Below, piece after piece: positions 52,634-60,589 of a stretch of 64,000 bases of DNA. Where the stretch lies: the NCBI RefSeq assembly GCF_003814815.1, contig NZ_RKQQ01000002.1, forward strand, positions 1 through 64,000, given 5' to 3'. A program made the position numbers and the translations under genes. The notes below the pieces were generated by a model. The model had not been told where the DNA came from. It saw nothing but the letters and a program-made list of their open reading frames with translations, and made no database searches. This DNA comes from Salisediminibacterium halotolerans. Lineage in GTDB: Bacteria > Bacillota > Bacilli > Bacillales > Salisediminibacteriaceae. Each line of letters starts with the position of its first letter. The first letter of the stretch is position 1.

Positions 52634-54664
52634 TTACAAGGCTGTGTTGGTTGGCTCGCTTTCGAGTAAATGTTTCTCAAACCATGACGTTAACTCATCA
52701 AGTCTCGCGATCCGCAAATGAGGCGGCCCGCTCCGGGAAAGCTCATGATTTGCTTCCGGGAAACGGACAAACCGCGGATCCTGTCCGCGCATCTTTAAGG
52801 CGACAAACAGCTGTTCAGCCTGTTCGACAGGGCAGCGGTAATCTTTTTCGCCGTGCAAAATAAGCAGCGGAGCTGTAATGTTATTGACGTATTTAATCGG
52901 CGAATGATTCCACAATGTATCGGTATCTTGCAGAAAATCGGCGCCCACTTCCCATTCGGTGAAGAAATAGCCGATGTCGCTCACCCCGTAAAAGGAGAGC
53001 CAGTTGCTGATGCAGCGCAGTGTCGCTCCGGCTTGAAAGCGGTCTGTCTGTCCTAAAATCCAGTTTGTCATAAACCCGCCGTAACTTCCGCCGGTGACGC
53101 CGAGCCGATTGCTGTCAATCCACGGGTGACGCGCTGTAACGGCGTCTGTAAAGGCCATTAAATCTTCGTAATCCATCCCGCCGTAATCGCCACGCACAGC
53201 ATTGACAAATTGCTGGCCGTACCCGTGGCTGCCGCGCGGATTGCTGTAGAAGACGGCAAACCCTTTAGCGGCTAAGAGCTGCAATTCATGGAAAAAAGTG
53301 TTGCCGTACATCGCGTGAGGTCCGCCGTGAATTTCCAGCACCCCCGGGTAAGACGTATTATCATCAAATTGGTACGGTTTCAACAGCCATCCCTGTACTT
53401 CGCCTCCGTCAGCTGAACGGGTGCGGATCTCTTCCGCTTCACTCACATGAATCTCCTGCAAGAATTCGGCATTCAGTGCTGTCAGCGGGGTTGTTTCACC
53501 GGACCCTGTCAGCGACAGGCGGTACAATTCCCCCGGATTGAGCGGTGTGCTGATGCCGACGACAGCTTCACCCCGATCGGGATCAATGCTTGCGCTGTAA
53601 ACATGCTGCTCGCCGTGTGTCAGCTGCGTAACATCACCGTTCCTTAAGCTGACATGATACAGCTGGGTATTGCCATTGGTACTGGCACGGACATAGACGG
53701 CGTCCCCGTTTTTAGAAAAGACTGGTCCCGGTTCTGCATCGCCGGCGCGGCTGTCGCCGATCATCGTATCGCCGACATTCACATCCCATGAAGCTGTCAG
53801 CACAGATCGCTTAGACGAGAGGGGATCAAGCAGCCAAACTTTTGCCTGCGTGGCGCCGAGGTATTCTTTTTCATGGCCGAAACAGGCAATGGTTTTTCCG
53901 TCCGGACTGAAAGTTCCGTTTGAGAACATGCCTTCTTGGCCGGTTAAACACGTATGTTCATTCGTCTTTGTATCGACGGTATAAATATCGGAAATCAATG
54001 TGTCATCAGGCGCTTTGTTCGCAGTGTAAACAATCTGTTCGCCGTCGGGCGACCAGCCGTTCGGCGTATGGTCATAAACGTCGTCGCTGAAAAATTCGAC
54101 TTGTCCGTCTGAAACGGTTAACACGGCGAGCTGTTTTGTTTTCCCGTCATGAAACCCGGCGGCATCTGATTTATACTTTAAACGTTCAACGACGAAAGGC
54201 TTTGATTTTTCATCTTTGCCGTTGTTGTTAACAGTATCTTCATTCTCTGCCGGAACGGCTTGCCCGCCCTCAAAGCTGGTAGAAAACAATACGCGCCGTC
54301 CGTCCGGCGCCCAAAAAGGCTCACCGGCACCGCCGTCCAATTCGGTTACTTGTTTCGCTTCACCGCCGTCGAGCGATTGCAGGTAAAGCTGCGGTTTTTC
54401 ACCTTTCGCTTTCGTGCGTGTGTAAGCAAGTGTCTGTCCGTCCGGAGAAAAACGCGGTGAAAAGACGCGCCCCGATCCAAACGTCCATTGCTTCGGCTCA
54501 TTGTCGGTATGTTTTTGTACGAACAGATGCGTTTCATATTCATCCTCGTCTGTAATCCGGGTTCTGATCATTGCAAGCGTTTGTCCGTCCGGAGACAGCT
54601 GCGGATCGCCAATAATATTAAGATTCCGCAAATCTTCTGCAGTTAAAGCATGTTTTGTTGTCAT
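52634..54664 (-). CDS. S9 family peptidase (acylaminoacyl peptidase type)
   Basis: This 676-residue cytosolic protein has an N-terminal beta-propeller with repeated SPDG(Q/K) blades (DPQLSPDGQTLAMIR, SPRFSPDGQTLAYTR, GTFSPDGKTIAC) over about 1-390, and a C-terminal alpha/beta hydrolase domain. The catalytic triad is visible: Ser in GGSYGGFM (near 527), Asp in HGEKDYRCP (near 605) and His in EANHELSRSG (near 637). It probably trims short or N-acylated peptides. It is divergent from the alpha-glucosidase gene. Confidence 0.92.
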   Translation of the reverse strand: MTTKHALTAEDLRNLNIIGDPQLSPDGQTLAMIRTRITDEDEYETHLFVQKHTDNEPKQWTFGSGRVFSPRFSPDGQTLAYTRTKAKGEKPQLYLQSLDGGEAKQVTELDGGAGEPFWAPDGRRVLFSTSFEGGQAVPAENEDTVNNNGKDEKSKPFVVERLKYKSDAAGFHDGKTKQLAVLTVSDGQVEFFSDDVYDHTPNGWSPDGEQIVYTANKAPDDTLISDIYTVDTKTNEHTCLTGQEGMFSNGTFSPDGKTIACFGHEKEYLGATQAKVWLLDPLSSKRSVLTASWDVNVGDTMIGDSRAGDAEPGPVFSKNGDAVYVRASTNGNTQLYHVSLRNGDVTQLTHGEQHVYSASIDPDRGEAVVGISTPLNPGELYRLSLTGSGETTPLTALNAEFLQEIHVSEAEEIRTRSADGGEVQGWLLKPYQFDDNTSYPGVLEIHGGPHAMYGNTFFHELQLLAAKGFAVFYSNPRGSHGYGQQFVNAVRGDYGGMDYEDLMAFTDAVTARHPWIDSNRLGVTGGSYGGFMTNWILGQTDRFQAGATLRCISNWLSFYGVSDIGYFFTEWEVGADFLQDTDTLWNHSPIKYVNNITAPLLILHGEKDYRCPVEQAEQLFVALKMRGQDPRFVRFPEANHELSRSGPPHLRIARLDELTSWFEKHLLESEPTNTAL

Positions 54665-54737
54665 CCTCTCATCCTTTCCGAAAAGTCTGTCTTCTCTATT
54701 CTAACAAATCAATTCGCAACCCGAAATAACTTTTCTA

Positions 54738-54751
54738 TGGAAACGGTTGCG
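54738..54751 (+). promoter_or_regulatory. Candidate cre site before the alpha-glucosidase gene
   Basis: TGGAAACGGTTGCG fits the CcpA consensus except for its last base, 52 nt upstream of the start codon, in the 138-nt divergent gap with the S9 peptidase gene. Confidence 0.5.
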
Positions 54752-54802
54752 CAGATGTAGTAAAGTTTAAGTGTGAAAGCGTGATCATAAGGAGGAATAA
54801 AG

Positions 54803-56488
54803 ATGGCAGAGACAAAACGATGGTGGAAAGAAAGCGTAGTTTATCAAATTTATCCGCGCAGTTTTAACGATTCAAACGGCGACGGAATCGGTGATATTCC
54901 GGGGATTACCGAGAAGCTCGACTACTTAAAAACGCTGGGCATCGACGTGATCTGGCTGTCACCGGTGTACAAGTCGCCGAACGATGATAACGGCTACGAT
55001 ATCAGCGATTACAAAGATATTATGGATGAGTTCGGTACGATGGCAGATTGGGAAACGATGCTCGCTGAAGCACACAAGCGCGGCTTAAAAGTCATTATGG
55101 ACCTTGTCGTCAATCATTCGTCTGATGAACATGCATGGTTTCTGGAATCACGCCAAGCGAAAGACAATCCGTACCGCGATTATTACATTTGGCGTCCGGG
55201 AAAAGAGGACGGATCCGAACCGAACAACTGGGAGTCTGCTTTCAGCGGCAGCGCCTGGGAGTATGATGAGAAAACAGGTGAGTATTACTTGCATCTGTTT
55301 TCCAAAAAGCAGCCGGACCTCAACTGGGAAAATCCGACCGTCCGCAGCGAAGTGCACGATATGATGAAGTGGTGGCTCGATAAAGGTGTCGACGGGTTTC
55401 GCATGGATGTAATCAATTTTATTTCCAAAGAACCGGGTTTGCCCGATGCGCCGAACCCGCACGGGAGAAAATATGTTCCTGGCGGCGATTATTTTATGAA
55501 CGGGCCGCGGATTCATGAATTTTTGCATGAAATGTATAACGAAGTGCTTCGGCATTACGACGTGATGACAGTCGGCGAGATGCCCGGTGTCGATGAAAAA
55601 GAAGCTATTAAGTATACGGATGAAACGCGCGAAGAATTAAACATGGTCTTTCAGTTTGAACACGTCGATCTTGATTCCGGACCGGAAGGGAAGTGGGATA
55701 TTCGCCCGCTGAAACTTGAAGCTTTGCGCGAAAACCTTGTTAAATGGCAAAAGGCGCTTGAACATAACGGGTGGAACAGTCTGTATTGGAATAATCACGA
55801 TCAGCCGCGGGTGGTCTCGCGGTTTGGTAATGACGGTGATTACCATTATCAATCCGCAACGATGCTCGCGACGCTTCTGCACATGATGAAAGGCACGCCG
55901 TATATTTATCAAGGCGAAGAGTTCGGGATGACAAACGTTTCGTTTACGGATATCGCCGATTATAACGATATTGAAACGCTGAATATGTATCACGAAAAAC
56001 GGGCGGAAGGGGTTCCTCATGACGAATTGATGGAGAAAATTCACATCAAAGGCCGCGATAATGCCCGAACCCCGGTGCAATGGGATGATTCGCAACATGC
56101 CGGTTTTACGAGCGGTGAACCTTGGCTGAAAGTAAATCCAAACTACCCGGAAGTTAACGCCGAGGCAGCGCTTAACGATCCGAAATCGATCTTTTATTAC
56201 TACCAAAAATTGATTGAGCTGCGCCACAACAACGAAACCGTCGTTTACGGCAGTTTTGATCTGCTTATGGAGGACGACCCGGAAGTATTTGCCTACAAAC
56301 GCGAACTCGGGGATGAAATGCTTTTGGTATACTGTAATTTTTACAACGGCGAACCGGACGTGGCGCTGCCAAAAGAGCTGATCGGACGGGAGCGGGAATT
56401 GTTCTTGGCGAACAGAGAAGACGCGCCGACAGACTTGGACACCTTTACGCTTCGTCCGTATGAAGCGGTTGTCTACCGAATCCGTTAA
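54803..56488 (+). CDS. Alpha-glucosidase, GH13 (oligo-1,6-glucosidase-like)
   Basis: This 561-residue cytosolic enzyme has the GH13 TIM barrel from YQIYPRSFNDSNGDGIGDI onward. Conserved region I is DLVVNHSSDEH, region II GFRMDVINF (nucleophile Asp near 199), region III TVGEMPG (acid/base Glu near 257) and region IV WNNHDQPR. Short-chain alpha-1,6- or alpha-1,4-glucosides are the likely substrates, as for MalL-type enzymes. No sugar transporter or regulator is adjacent, but a cre-like site is. Confidence 0.92.
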   Translation: MAETKRWWKESVVYQIYPRSFNDSNGDGIGDIPGITEKLDYLKTLGIDVIWLSPVYKSPNDDNGYDISDYKDIMDEFGTMADWETMLAEAHKRGLKVIMDLVVNHSSDEHAWFLESRQAKDNPYRDYYIWRPGKEDGSEPNNWESAFSGSAWEYDEKTGEYYLHLFSKKQPDLNWENPTVRSEVHDMMKWWLDKGVDGFRMDVINFISKEPGLPDAPNPHGRKYVPGGDYFMNGPRIHEFLHEMYNEVLRHYDVMTVGEMPGVDEKEAIKYTDETREELNMVFQFEHVDLDSGPEGKWDIRPLKLEALRENLVKWQKALEHNGWNSLYWNNHDQPRVVSRFGNDGDYHYQSATMLATLLHMMKGTPYIYQGEEFGMTNVSFTDIADYNDIETLNMYHEKRAEGVPHDELMEKIHIKGRDNARTPVQWDDSQHAGFTSGEPWLKVNPNYPEVNAEAALNDPKSIFYYYQKLIELRHNNETVVYGSFDLLMEDDPEVFAYKRELGDEMLLVYCNFYNGEPDVALPKELIGRERELFLANREDAPTDLDTFTLRPYEAVVYRIR

Positions 56489-56645
56489 AACGAGGTTATT
56501 TCCTTGGAAATACATTGCGAGAGACCGCCGAATCCGGATCTTCGTCTTTTGCTTTCCCGGAGGCGTCGGAGGAAGCGGCTTGCGTGGCTTTCTTAATTTC
56601 AGAACAACATTGACACTGCGCTGTTTGAAACAAGCAGGACGACCG
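56489..56645. other. Intergenic region after the alpha-glucosidase gene
   Basis: This is the left part of a 363-nt gap between genes. It holds no gene I can support; reading frames on either strand resemble no known family. It leads into repeat copy 2 and a terminator, so it is probably the 3' untranslated region of the alpha-glucosidase transcript. Confidence 0.4.
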
Positions 56646-56773
56646 AGCATCCCGGCTTAATCCTGCGCCGGTGTCGCAGTGATACTTCAGGTGAAAGAAG
56701 CCAGACGATGCGTCGTCATCCGCTTCTTTTAATATGACATGTATCGATGTCATGACTTTGTCTATACCCTAAG
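56646..56773. repeat. Dispersed structured repeat, copy 2
   Basis: It shares with 9-172 the start AGCATCCCGGCTT, then TCCTGC, GAAAGAAGCC, GACGATGCG, GTCATCCG, the ATGACAT...GATGTCATGAC hairpin and CTTTGTC, with a shorter, different middle. Ends pair as in copy 1; one pair differs (CCGG to CAGG), which is a G-U pair if the minus strand is read. A terminator follows at once, as at copy 1. Confidence 0.6.
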
Positions 56774-56795
56774 ACCGCCGTTCGGCGGTTTTTTT
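56774..56795 (+). terminator. Terminator after repeat copy 2
   Basis: ACCGCCG-TT-CGGCGGT is followed by a run of T, ending the alpha-glucosidase transcript. Confidence 0.85.
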
Positions 56796-56851
56796 CTCAT
56801 ACAAGTGTGATAAAATAAAACTAATCATTCAGTAAGGACGGGCGGTCATGT

Positions 56852-57901
56852 ATGAAACGACGTTTTCGTTTATCCAATCGGCTTAAACCGAAAATTCGCG
56901 GTGAAAGGATCATAAAAACCGGCATTGCCGTATTTTTGACCTCGCTTATTTGCTATCTTCTCGGGTTGCCGCAAATTTTTGCGGTTATTACCGCAATCGT
57001 CTCCATTGAACCGAATACATATGATTCGATCCGCAAAGGATTAATTCGTTTTCCCGCCTCGGCCATCGGAGCCGGACTTGCTGCTGTTCTTGTCTTCTTT
57101 TTTGGCGCGACACCGCCTGCATTTGCGTTGGCCGCAGTATTAACGATTTACCTTTGTCAGAAGCTGAAGCTTCAGGATGGTACGCTTGTTGCAACGCTCA
57201 CAGCAATGGCGATGATCCCGGATCTTGACGGGCCGCTTTTTTATCAATTTTTAACGCGTCTATTGACAACAATGATCGGTATTACCGTCGCGACAGCTGT
57301 GAACGTAACGGTGCTGCCGGCCAATTATTTGGCAGACGTTGAAAAGCGCCACCGAGAGCATTTACTGGAATTGCAAGAACGAATTCACGATATAGCATAC
57401 GACTTTTTGCATTTTCGCGGAAAGTCGCTGAACGAAGAAAACTATTTGCATTTAAAACAAGTGCTGTCTAAAACCGATGAACTCCTCGGTTTTCAGCGCA
57501 AAGAGCTCCGGTTTCACCGCTACAATGTCAATGTATTCCGGCGTTATGCCGAATTAAGACAAATGACGCGTCTGTTGCATCAAGCGGAACTCCACCTCGG
57601 AAACTTATACTATTTGCCGAATCCGCCTGCTTTATCTCAGCGGGAACGCGATGTGCTCCAGCTTATTTTGGATCATGCTGAGGATCTTCGCTATGATAAA
57701 AGCGGAACGCCCCCGGATATTCATTTCCGGATTGTAAATGAGCTTGACGGTTTAATGCGCTACGGTTTTACAAATCCGCCGGAATTAAAAGATCAGGATC
57801 ATTATATTAATCCGAACACACACTTTATATATGAACTGTTATCTTTATTTGAAATGCTTCAGGATATCCAGGTGAAACGTGAACAAATGGTTGAAAAATA
57901 A
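56852..57901 (+). CDS. FUSC/aromatic acid exporter family protein
   Basis: This 349-residue protein has four to six N-terminal membrane segments (about 20-155) with ERIIKTGIAVFLTSLICYLLG and VITAIVSIEPNTYDSIRKG, typical of the ArAE_1/FUSC family. A long soluble C-terminal part (about 160-349) is predicted helical and rich in His, Leu and Arg. Members are presumed exporters of aromatic or similar organic acids; no substrate can be inferred. It has its own RBS (AGGACGGGCGG). Confidence 0.8.
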   Translation: MKRRFRLSNRLKPKIRGERIIKTGIAVFLTSLICYLLGLPQIFAVITAIVSIEPNTYDSIRKGLIRFPASAIGAGLAAVLVFFFGATPPAFALAAVLTIYLCQKLKLQDGTLVATLTAMAMIPDLDGPLFYQFLTRLLTTMIGITVATAVNVTVLPANYLADVEKRHREHLLELQERIHDIAYDFLHFRGKSLNEENYLHLKQVLSKTDELLGFQRKELRFHRYNVNVFRRYAELRQMTRLLHQAELHLGNLYYLPNPPALSQRERDVLQLILDHAEDLRYDKSGTPPDIHFRIVNELDGLMRYGFTNPPELKDQDHYINPNTHFIYELLSLFEMLQDIQVKREQMVEK

Positions 57902-57917
57902 ACGTTCATCGATCCCC

Positions 57918-57946
57918 TTGACTTTCGTGAGCTAAGGGGATATACT
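57918..57946 (+). promoter_or_regulatory. Promoter of the metal-binding lipoprotein gene
   Basis: TTGACT (57918-57923) and TATACT (57941-57946) are separated by 17 nt. The -35 lies in a hairpin (ATCCCCTT...AAGGGGAT, about 57912-57942), which may also end the preceding gene's transcript. Confidence 0.75.
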
Positions 57947-57956
57947 CTAAACTACA

Positions 57957-57978
57957 AAAGTTGCACTAAGGAAACTTT
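57957..57978 (+). promoter_or_regulatory. MntR-like operator
   Basis: AAAGTT and AACTTT frame GCACTAAGGA. This closely matches the MntR boxes before B. subtilis mntA and mntH (TTTGC...AAGG-AAACTT type). It sits just after the predicted transcription start, so manganese-loaded MntR should repress the gene. Confidence 0.65.
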
Positions 57979-58033
57979 TATAGTTTGAAGAAAAATATAT
58001 TGATTTGCGCATGTTTAAAGGAGGAGTGCAAAC

Positions 58034-59020
58034 ATGAAACAACATTGGCTGAAAGGTATTGTTGCCGGAGCGGGCTTGTTAACTGTTGCTGCTTGCGGGG
58101 ACGCAGATGAAGCAGAGAATAATGACACGGCAAACGTTGATAAAGAAAATCATAACAACGTTGAAAACAATACTGGTGAAGAAAACACGGGAGACGCCGG
58201 TGACGGCTTATACCTTACGACGACATTTTCAATTACAGCTGATTTTGTCGAGCAAGTGCTCGGCGACAGAGGCGAAGTGGACTACATTGTCCCGATTGGC
58301 GAAGAACCGCATGAATACGAACCGGTTCCAAGCGATTTTAGAAACGTCAGTGATTCCGAAATGTTTATCACGCACGGAATGAACTTGGAAGAATGGTTGG
58401 AACAAATTGTAGAAAACGCCTCAGAAACACCGATTACAGAAATATCGGAGGGGATCGATCCGATTCCGTTAGATGAAGAAGGGGAAAATCCGCCGCCGGA
58501 CCCGCATGCATGGCTCAGTCCGAAAAATGTAGATACGTATATTGATAACATTACAGAAATGCTGATTGAATTGGATCCTGACGGAGAAGAAGAATACGAA
58601 GCAAATGCCGAAGCCTACTTAGAAGAAATTGACGAATTAGATCAGTTTGTCGAAGAACAAACCGCTGATATTCCTGAAGAACACCGCCTGATTGCGCTGA
58701 GTGAAAATGCCTTTAAATATTTCGGTGAGGATTACGGATTTGACACAGAGGGAGTTTGGGAAATCAATTCGCACGAAGAAGGCACTAGCGGTCAGATCAG
58801 CCGCCTAATCGATGTGTTATCAGAGCGGGAAGTGCCGGGTGTATTTGTCGAAACAACTGTCGACAGCCGTTACATGGAGACAGTGGCTGATGATGCAGAT
58901 GTTGAAATCAAAGGCGAACTCTATACAGACGCCGTCGGTGAAGAAGGCTCCGGTCAAGAAACGTACGTGGATATGATGAGACACAATGCGGAAACGATCG
59001 CTGAAGGGTTGAGCGAATAG
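58034..59020 (+). CDS. Metal ABC transporter substrate-binding lipoprotein (manganese type)
   Basis: This 328-residue lipoprotein has a signal peptide with lipobox TVAAC (Cys21), an acidic Asn/Glu-rich linker (about 24-57) and a cluster A-I solute-binding domain. Metal ligands are visible as His in EEPHEYEP (near 93), His in DPHAWLS (near 158), Glu in LSENAFKYF (near 225) and Asp in LYTDAVG (near 298). INSHEEGTSGQ and the absence of a His-rich loop favour Mn or Fe over Zn, in line with the MntR-like box. No ATPase or permease gene is adjacent. Confidence 0.9.
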   Translation: MKQHWLKGIVAGAGLLTVAACGDADEAENNDTANVDKENHNNVENNTGEENTGDAGDGLYLTTTFSITADFVEQVLGDRGEVDYIVPIGEEPHEYEPVPSDFRNVSDSEMFITHGMNLEEWLEQIVENASETPITEISEGIDPIPLDEEGENPPPDPHAWLSPKNVDTYIDNITEMLIELDPDGEEEYEANAEAYLEEIDELDQFVEEQTADIPEEHRLIALSENAFKYFGEDYGFDTEGVWEINSHEEGTSGQISRLIDVLSEREVPGVFVETTVDSRYMETVADDADVEIKGELYTDAVGEEGSGQETYVDMMRHNAETIAEGLSE

Positions 59021-59027
59021 GCGAAGA

Positions 59028-59056
59028 TTGACGTTTTTGTGATGAAAAGCTACAAT
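59028..59056 (+). promoter_or_regulatory. Promoter of the HesB-like gene
   Basis: TTGACG (59028-59033) and TACAAT (59051-59056) are separated by 17 nt and give a start near 59063. Confidence 0.75.
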
Positions 59057-59063
59057 GTTGCCA

Positions 59064-59100
59064 TAAGAGAATGATTCTGTTAAGATACCCTTATAGGTAT
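59064..59100 (+). promoter_or_regulatory. Two operator-like inverted repeats in the HesB-like leader
   Basis: TAAGAGAATGATTCTGTTA (59064-59082) is a 19-bp inverted repeat at the predicted transcription start, of the size used by Fur-family proteins. ATACC-CTTATA-GGTAT (59085-59100) follows and resembles CsoR/CstR-type operators. The regulators are unknown. Confidence 0.45.
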
Positions 59101-59124
59101 TATAACAAAGAGGTGACATGATCA

Positions 59125-59409
59125 ATGAATATTACGGATAAGGCTAAAGGTTACATTCAAGAAATTATGAATGAAAACGGCGCCAAAAACATTAAAGTTT
59201 TTGTTGCCGGCATGGGTTGAGGAGGACCTCAACTTGGACTGGCTCTGGATGAGCCGGCAGAATCGGATGTTGTTGAAGAAGTAAACGGTATTAAAGTAGC
59301 GTATGAACAAAATGTTTATGGCCAAACTTCCGGCATGGCGCTTGATTATCAAGAAACGCCGCAAGGAAGCGGGTTAATTATGACAGGAAATGAAAGTGAC
59401 TGCTGCTAA
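59125..59409 (+). CDS. HesB/IscA-like selenoprotein (in-frame UGA as selenocysteine)
   Basis: Reading from the ATG at 59125 (8 nt after AAAGAGGTGA) gives a 94-residue HesB-like protein with one interruption, TGA at codon 32 (59218-59220). The flanks read VFVAGMG-[TGA]-GGPQLGLAL, the exact place of the first cluster cysteine in IscA/HesB proteins (GxGCGGPxLGLAL). The frame then continues without fault to TAA and ends in the family's Cys-Cys (93, 94). TGA is an ordinary stop for many genes here, so this is not a changed code. A SECIS-like hairpin follows. HesB-like selenoproteins are an established family; use of selenium here is inference, since no selA, selB or selC lies in the window. A point-mutated pseudogene is the alternative, but the intact promoter, RBS, 3' frame and terminator argue against it. 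Confidence 0.82.
59239..59257 (+). promoter_or_regulatory. Candidate bacterial SECIS element
   Basis: CTGGCTC (59239-59245) pairs with GAGCCGG (59251-59257), seven pairs including one U-G, around the loop TGGAT. The loop contains GG near its start, and its first base is 26 nt after the TGA, inside the 16-37 nt window described for bacterial SECIS elements. A second, perfect 7-bp hairpin (GTTGAGG-AGGA-CCTCAAC, 59216-59233) includes the TGA itself. Confidence 0.65.
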
Positions 59410-59428
59410 TTATTCTTGTGCAGACTAG

Positions 59429-59468
59429 CGGCCGGTTCTCCAATCAAGGAGAACCGGCCGTTTTTTTT
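59429..59468 (+). terminator. Terminator after the HesB-like gene
   Basis: CGGCCGGTTCTCC pairs with GGAGAACCGGCCG and is followed by eight T. It shows that the gene forms its own transcript. Confidence 0.9.
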
Positions 59469-59482
59469 GCAGGCGTCTTGAT

Positions 59483-60493
59483 TTACGGGCGGCTGTTTTG
59501 ATAGGCGGCACTCACTGTGCGGACAACAGACACTCCGGCAGAAAACGAAAGCCCGGCTTCATGAAGGGATGTTTCTGTATCAGTTCCTGTCAGTACATCA
59601 ATCCAGCGAATCAAGGGAATGAGGTCAGTTTCGGTCAAATCAGCGGAAGAAACCGAACTTTTTTCGCCGTGTTTATCATATAAAGTGAGCTCCGGGTCGC
59701 GATCGCCAATCACGTATAAACTTCCGTCTGTGCCGATAATTTCAAGATAATTATCCATGACAGAAGAGACGAGGTTGGTGTGTGAAACAGCAATGACAGG
59801 CAAATGTTGATAGGTCATACTCACAGTTGCCGTATCTTCAACATTTTTTTTAACGAGTGAACGCAAATGGCTGTTAATATGATCCGGTTCACCGAATAAA
59901 TAAACGGCAAGTGAAATGCCGTGGACACCCAAGTCGATCAGTGCGCCGCCTCCAGCAGTTGCCGGATCAAACCAAGAGGAAGGAAGCCGATCTGTTTTCG
60001 CATGACCGTGAGAACGGCGAAAGTAATAAGACACTACATCACCGAACCAACCTTCATCCATCAGTCTTTTCGCGTAACGGTAGTCCGGGCGTGTTAATGA
60101 CTCGTGAGATACACAGCAAACAATCCCGGCTTTGTTTGTATGGGCGAGAATATCTTCAGCTTCCGAAACGGAGGGAGCGAGAATTTTATCTGTGAAAATA
60201 TGCTTGCCCGCAGCTGCTGCTTGTTGGATCAGTTCCTTATGCCGGGACGTTTCCGCCTCGATCATTACACCGTCAATCTCAGGATCATTGAATATCGCAG
60301 AAAAGTCAGGCGTCCATGTTGCCTGGAGCATTTTCGCGAAACGCTGCCCGCGTTCAGGATCGGTGTCCCATACACGTTTGAAAACAGCTGCTTCTGAGCG
60401 TGTTTTTTGAAATTCTTTGATGAAGCCGTTTGTATGAACATGCCAAGCGCCAACGAGCGCTAAGGTTACAGGTTTTTTTGTTTTCACGCGCAT
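59483..60493 (-). CDS. Gfo/Idh/MocA family oxidoreductase
   Basis: This 336-residue NAD(P)-dependent oxidoreductase has an N-terminal Rossmann domain (VTLALVGAWHVHTNGFIKEF; DGVMIEAETSRHKEL; HIFTDKILAPSVSEAE with the conserved Lys) and a C-terminal alpha/beta domain (GGGALIDLGVHGISLAVYLFG with the conserved GxHxxD-like segment). Sugars or inositol-like polyols are usual substrates, but none can be assigned. The usual GxGxxG loop is altered to VGAWHVH, common in a subgroup. It stands alone. Confidence 0.85.
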   Translation of the reverse strand: MRVKTKKPVTLALVGAWHVHTNGFIKEFQKTRSEAAVFKRVWDTDPERGQRFAKMLQATWTPDFSAIFNDPEIDGVMIEAETSRHKELIQQAAAAGKHIFTDKILAPSVSEAEDILAHTNKAGIVCCVSHESLTRPDYRYAKRLMDEGWFGDVVSYYFRRSHGHAKTDRLPSSWFDPATAGGGALIDLGVHGISLAVYLFGEPDHINSHLRSLVKKNVEDTATVSMTYQHLPVIAVSHTNLVSSVMDNYLEIIGTDGSLYVIGDRDPELTLYDKHGEKSSVSSADLTETDLIPLIRWIDVLTGTDTETSLHEAGLSFSAGVSVVRTVSAAYQNSRP

Positions 60494-60561
60494 TCAGCTC
60501 CTTTATCTTCGAGGATGAACTCATCGTAACATACGGCCGCTTACGGCTGAACGTGAAGATG

Positions 60562-60585
60562 CCCGGCCGTTCTGAACGGCCGGGC
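60562..60585. other. GC-rich hairpin upstream of the oxidoreductase gene
   Basis: GCCCGGCCGTTC pairs with GAACGGCCGGGC nearly perfectly. A tract of A follows it on the plus strand, so T precedes it on the minus strand. It is therefore not a standard terminator in either direction. It lies between the structured element and the oxidoreductase start. Confidence 0.5.
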
Positions 60586-60589
60586 AAAA

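Noticed and set aside
56496-56753. An 85-codon open frame on the minus strand across repeat copy 2
   Set aside because: No RBS, no family resemblance, and it runs through the structured repeat; it is a chance frame.
59218-59220. TGA read as tryptophan by a changed genetic code
   Set aside because: TGA ends many genes in the window (for example pheB, pheA and lutB), and glycine flanks plus family alignment call for Cys or Sec, not Trp.
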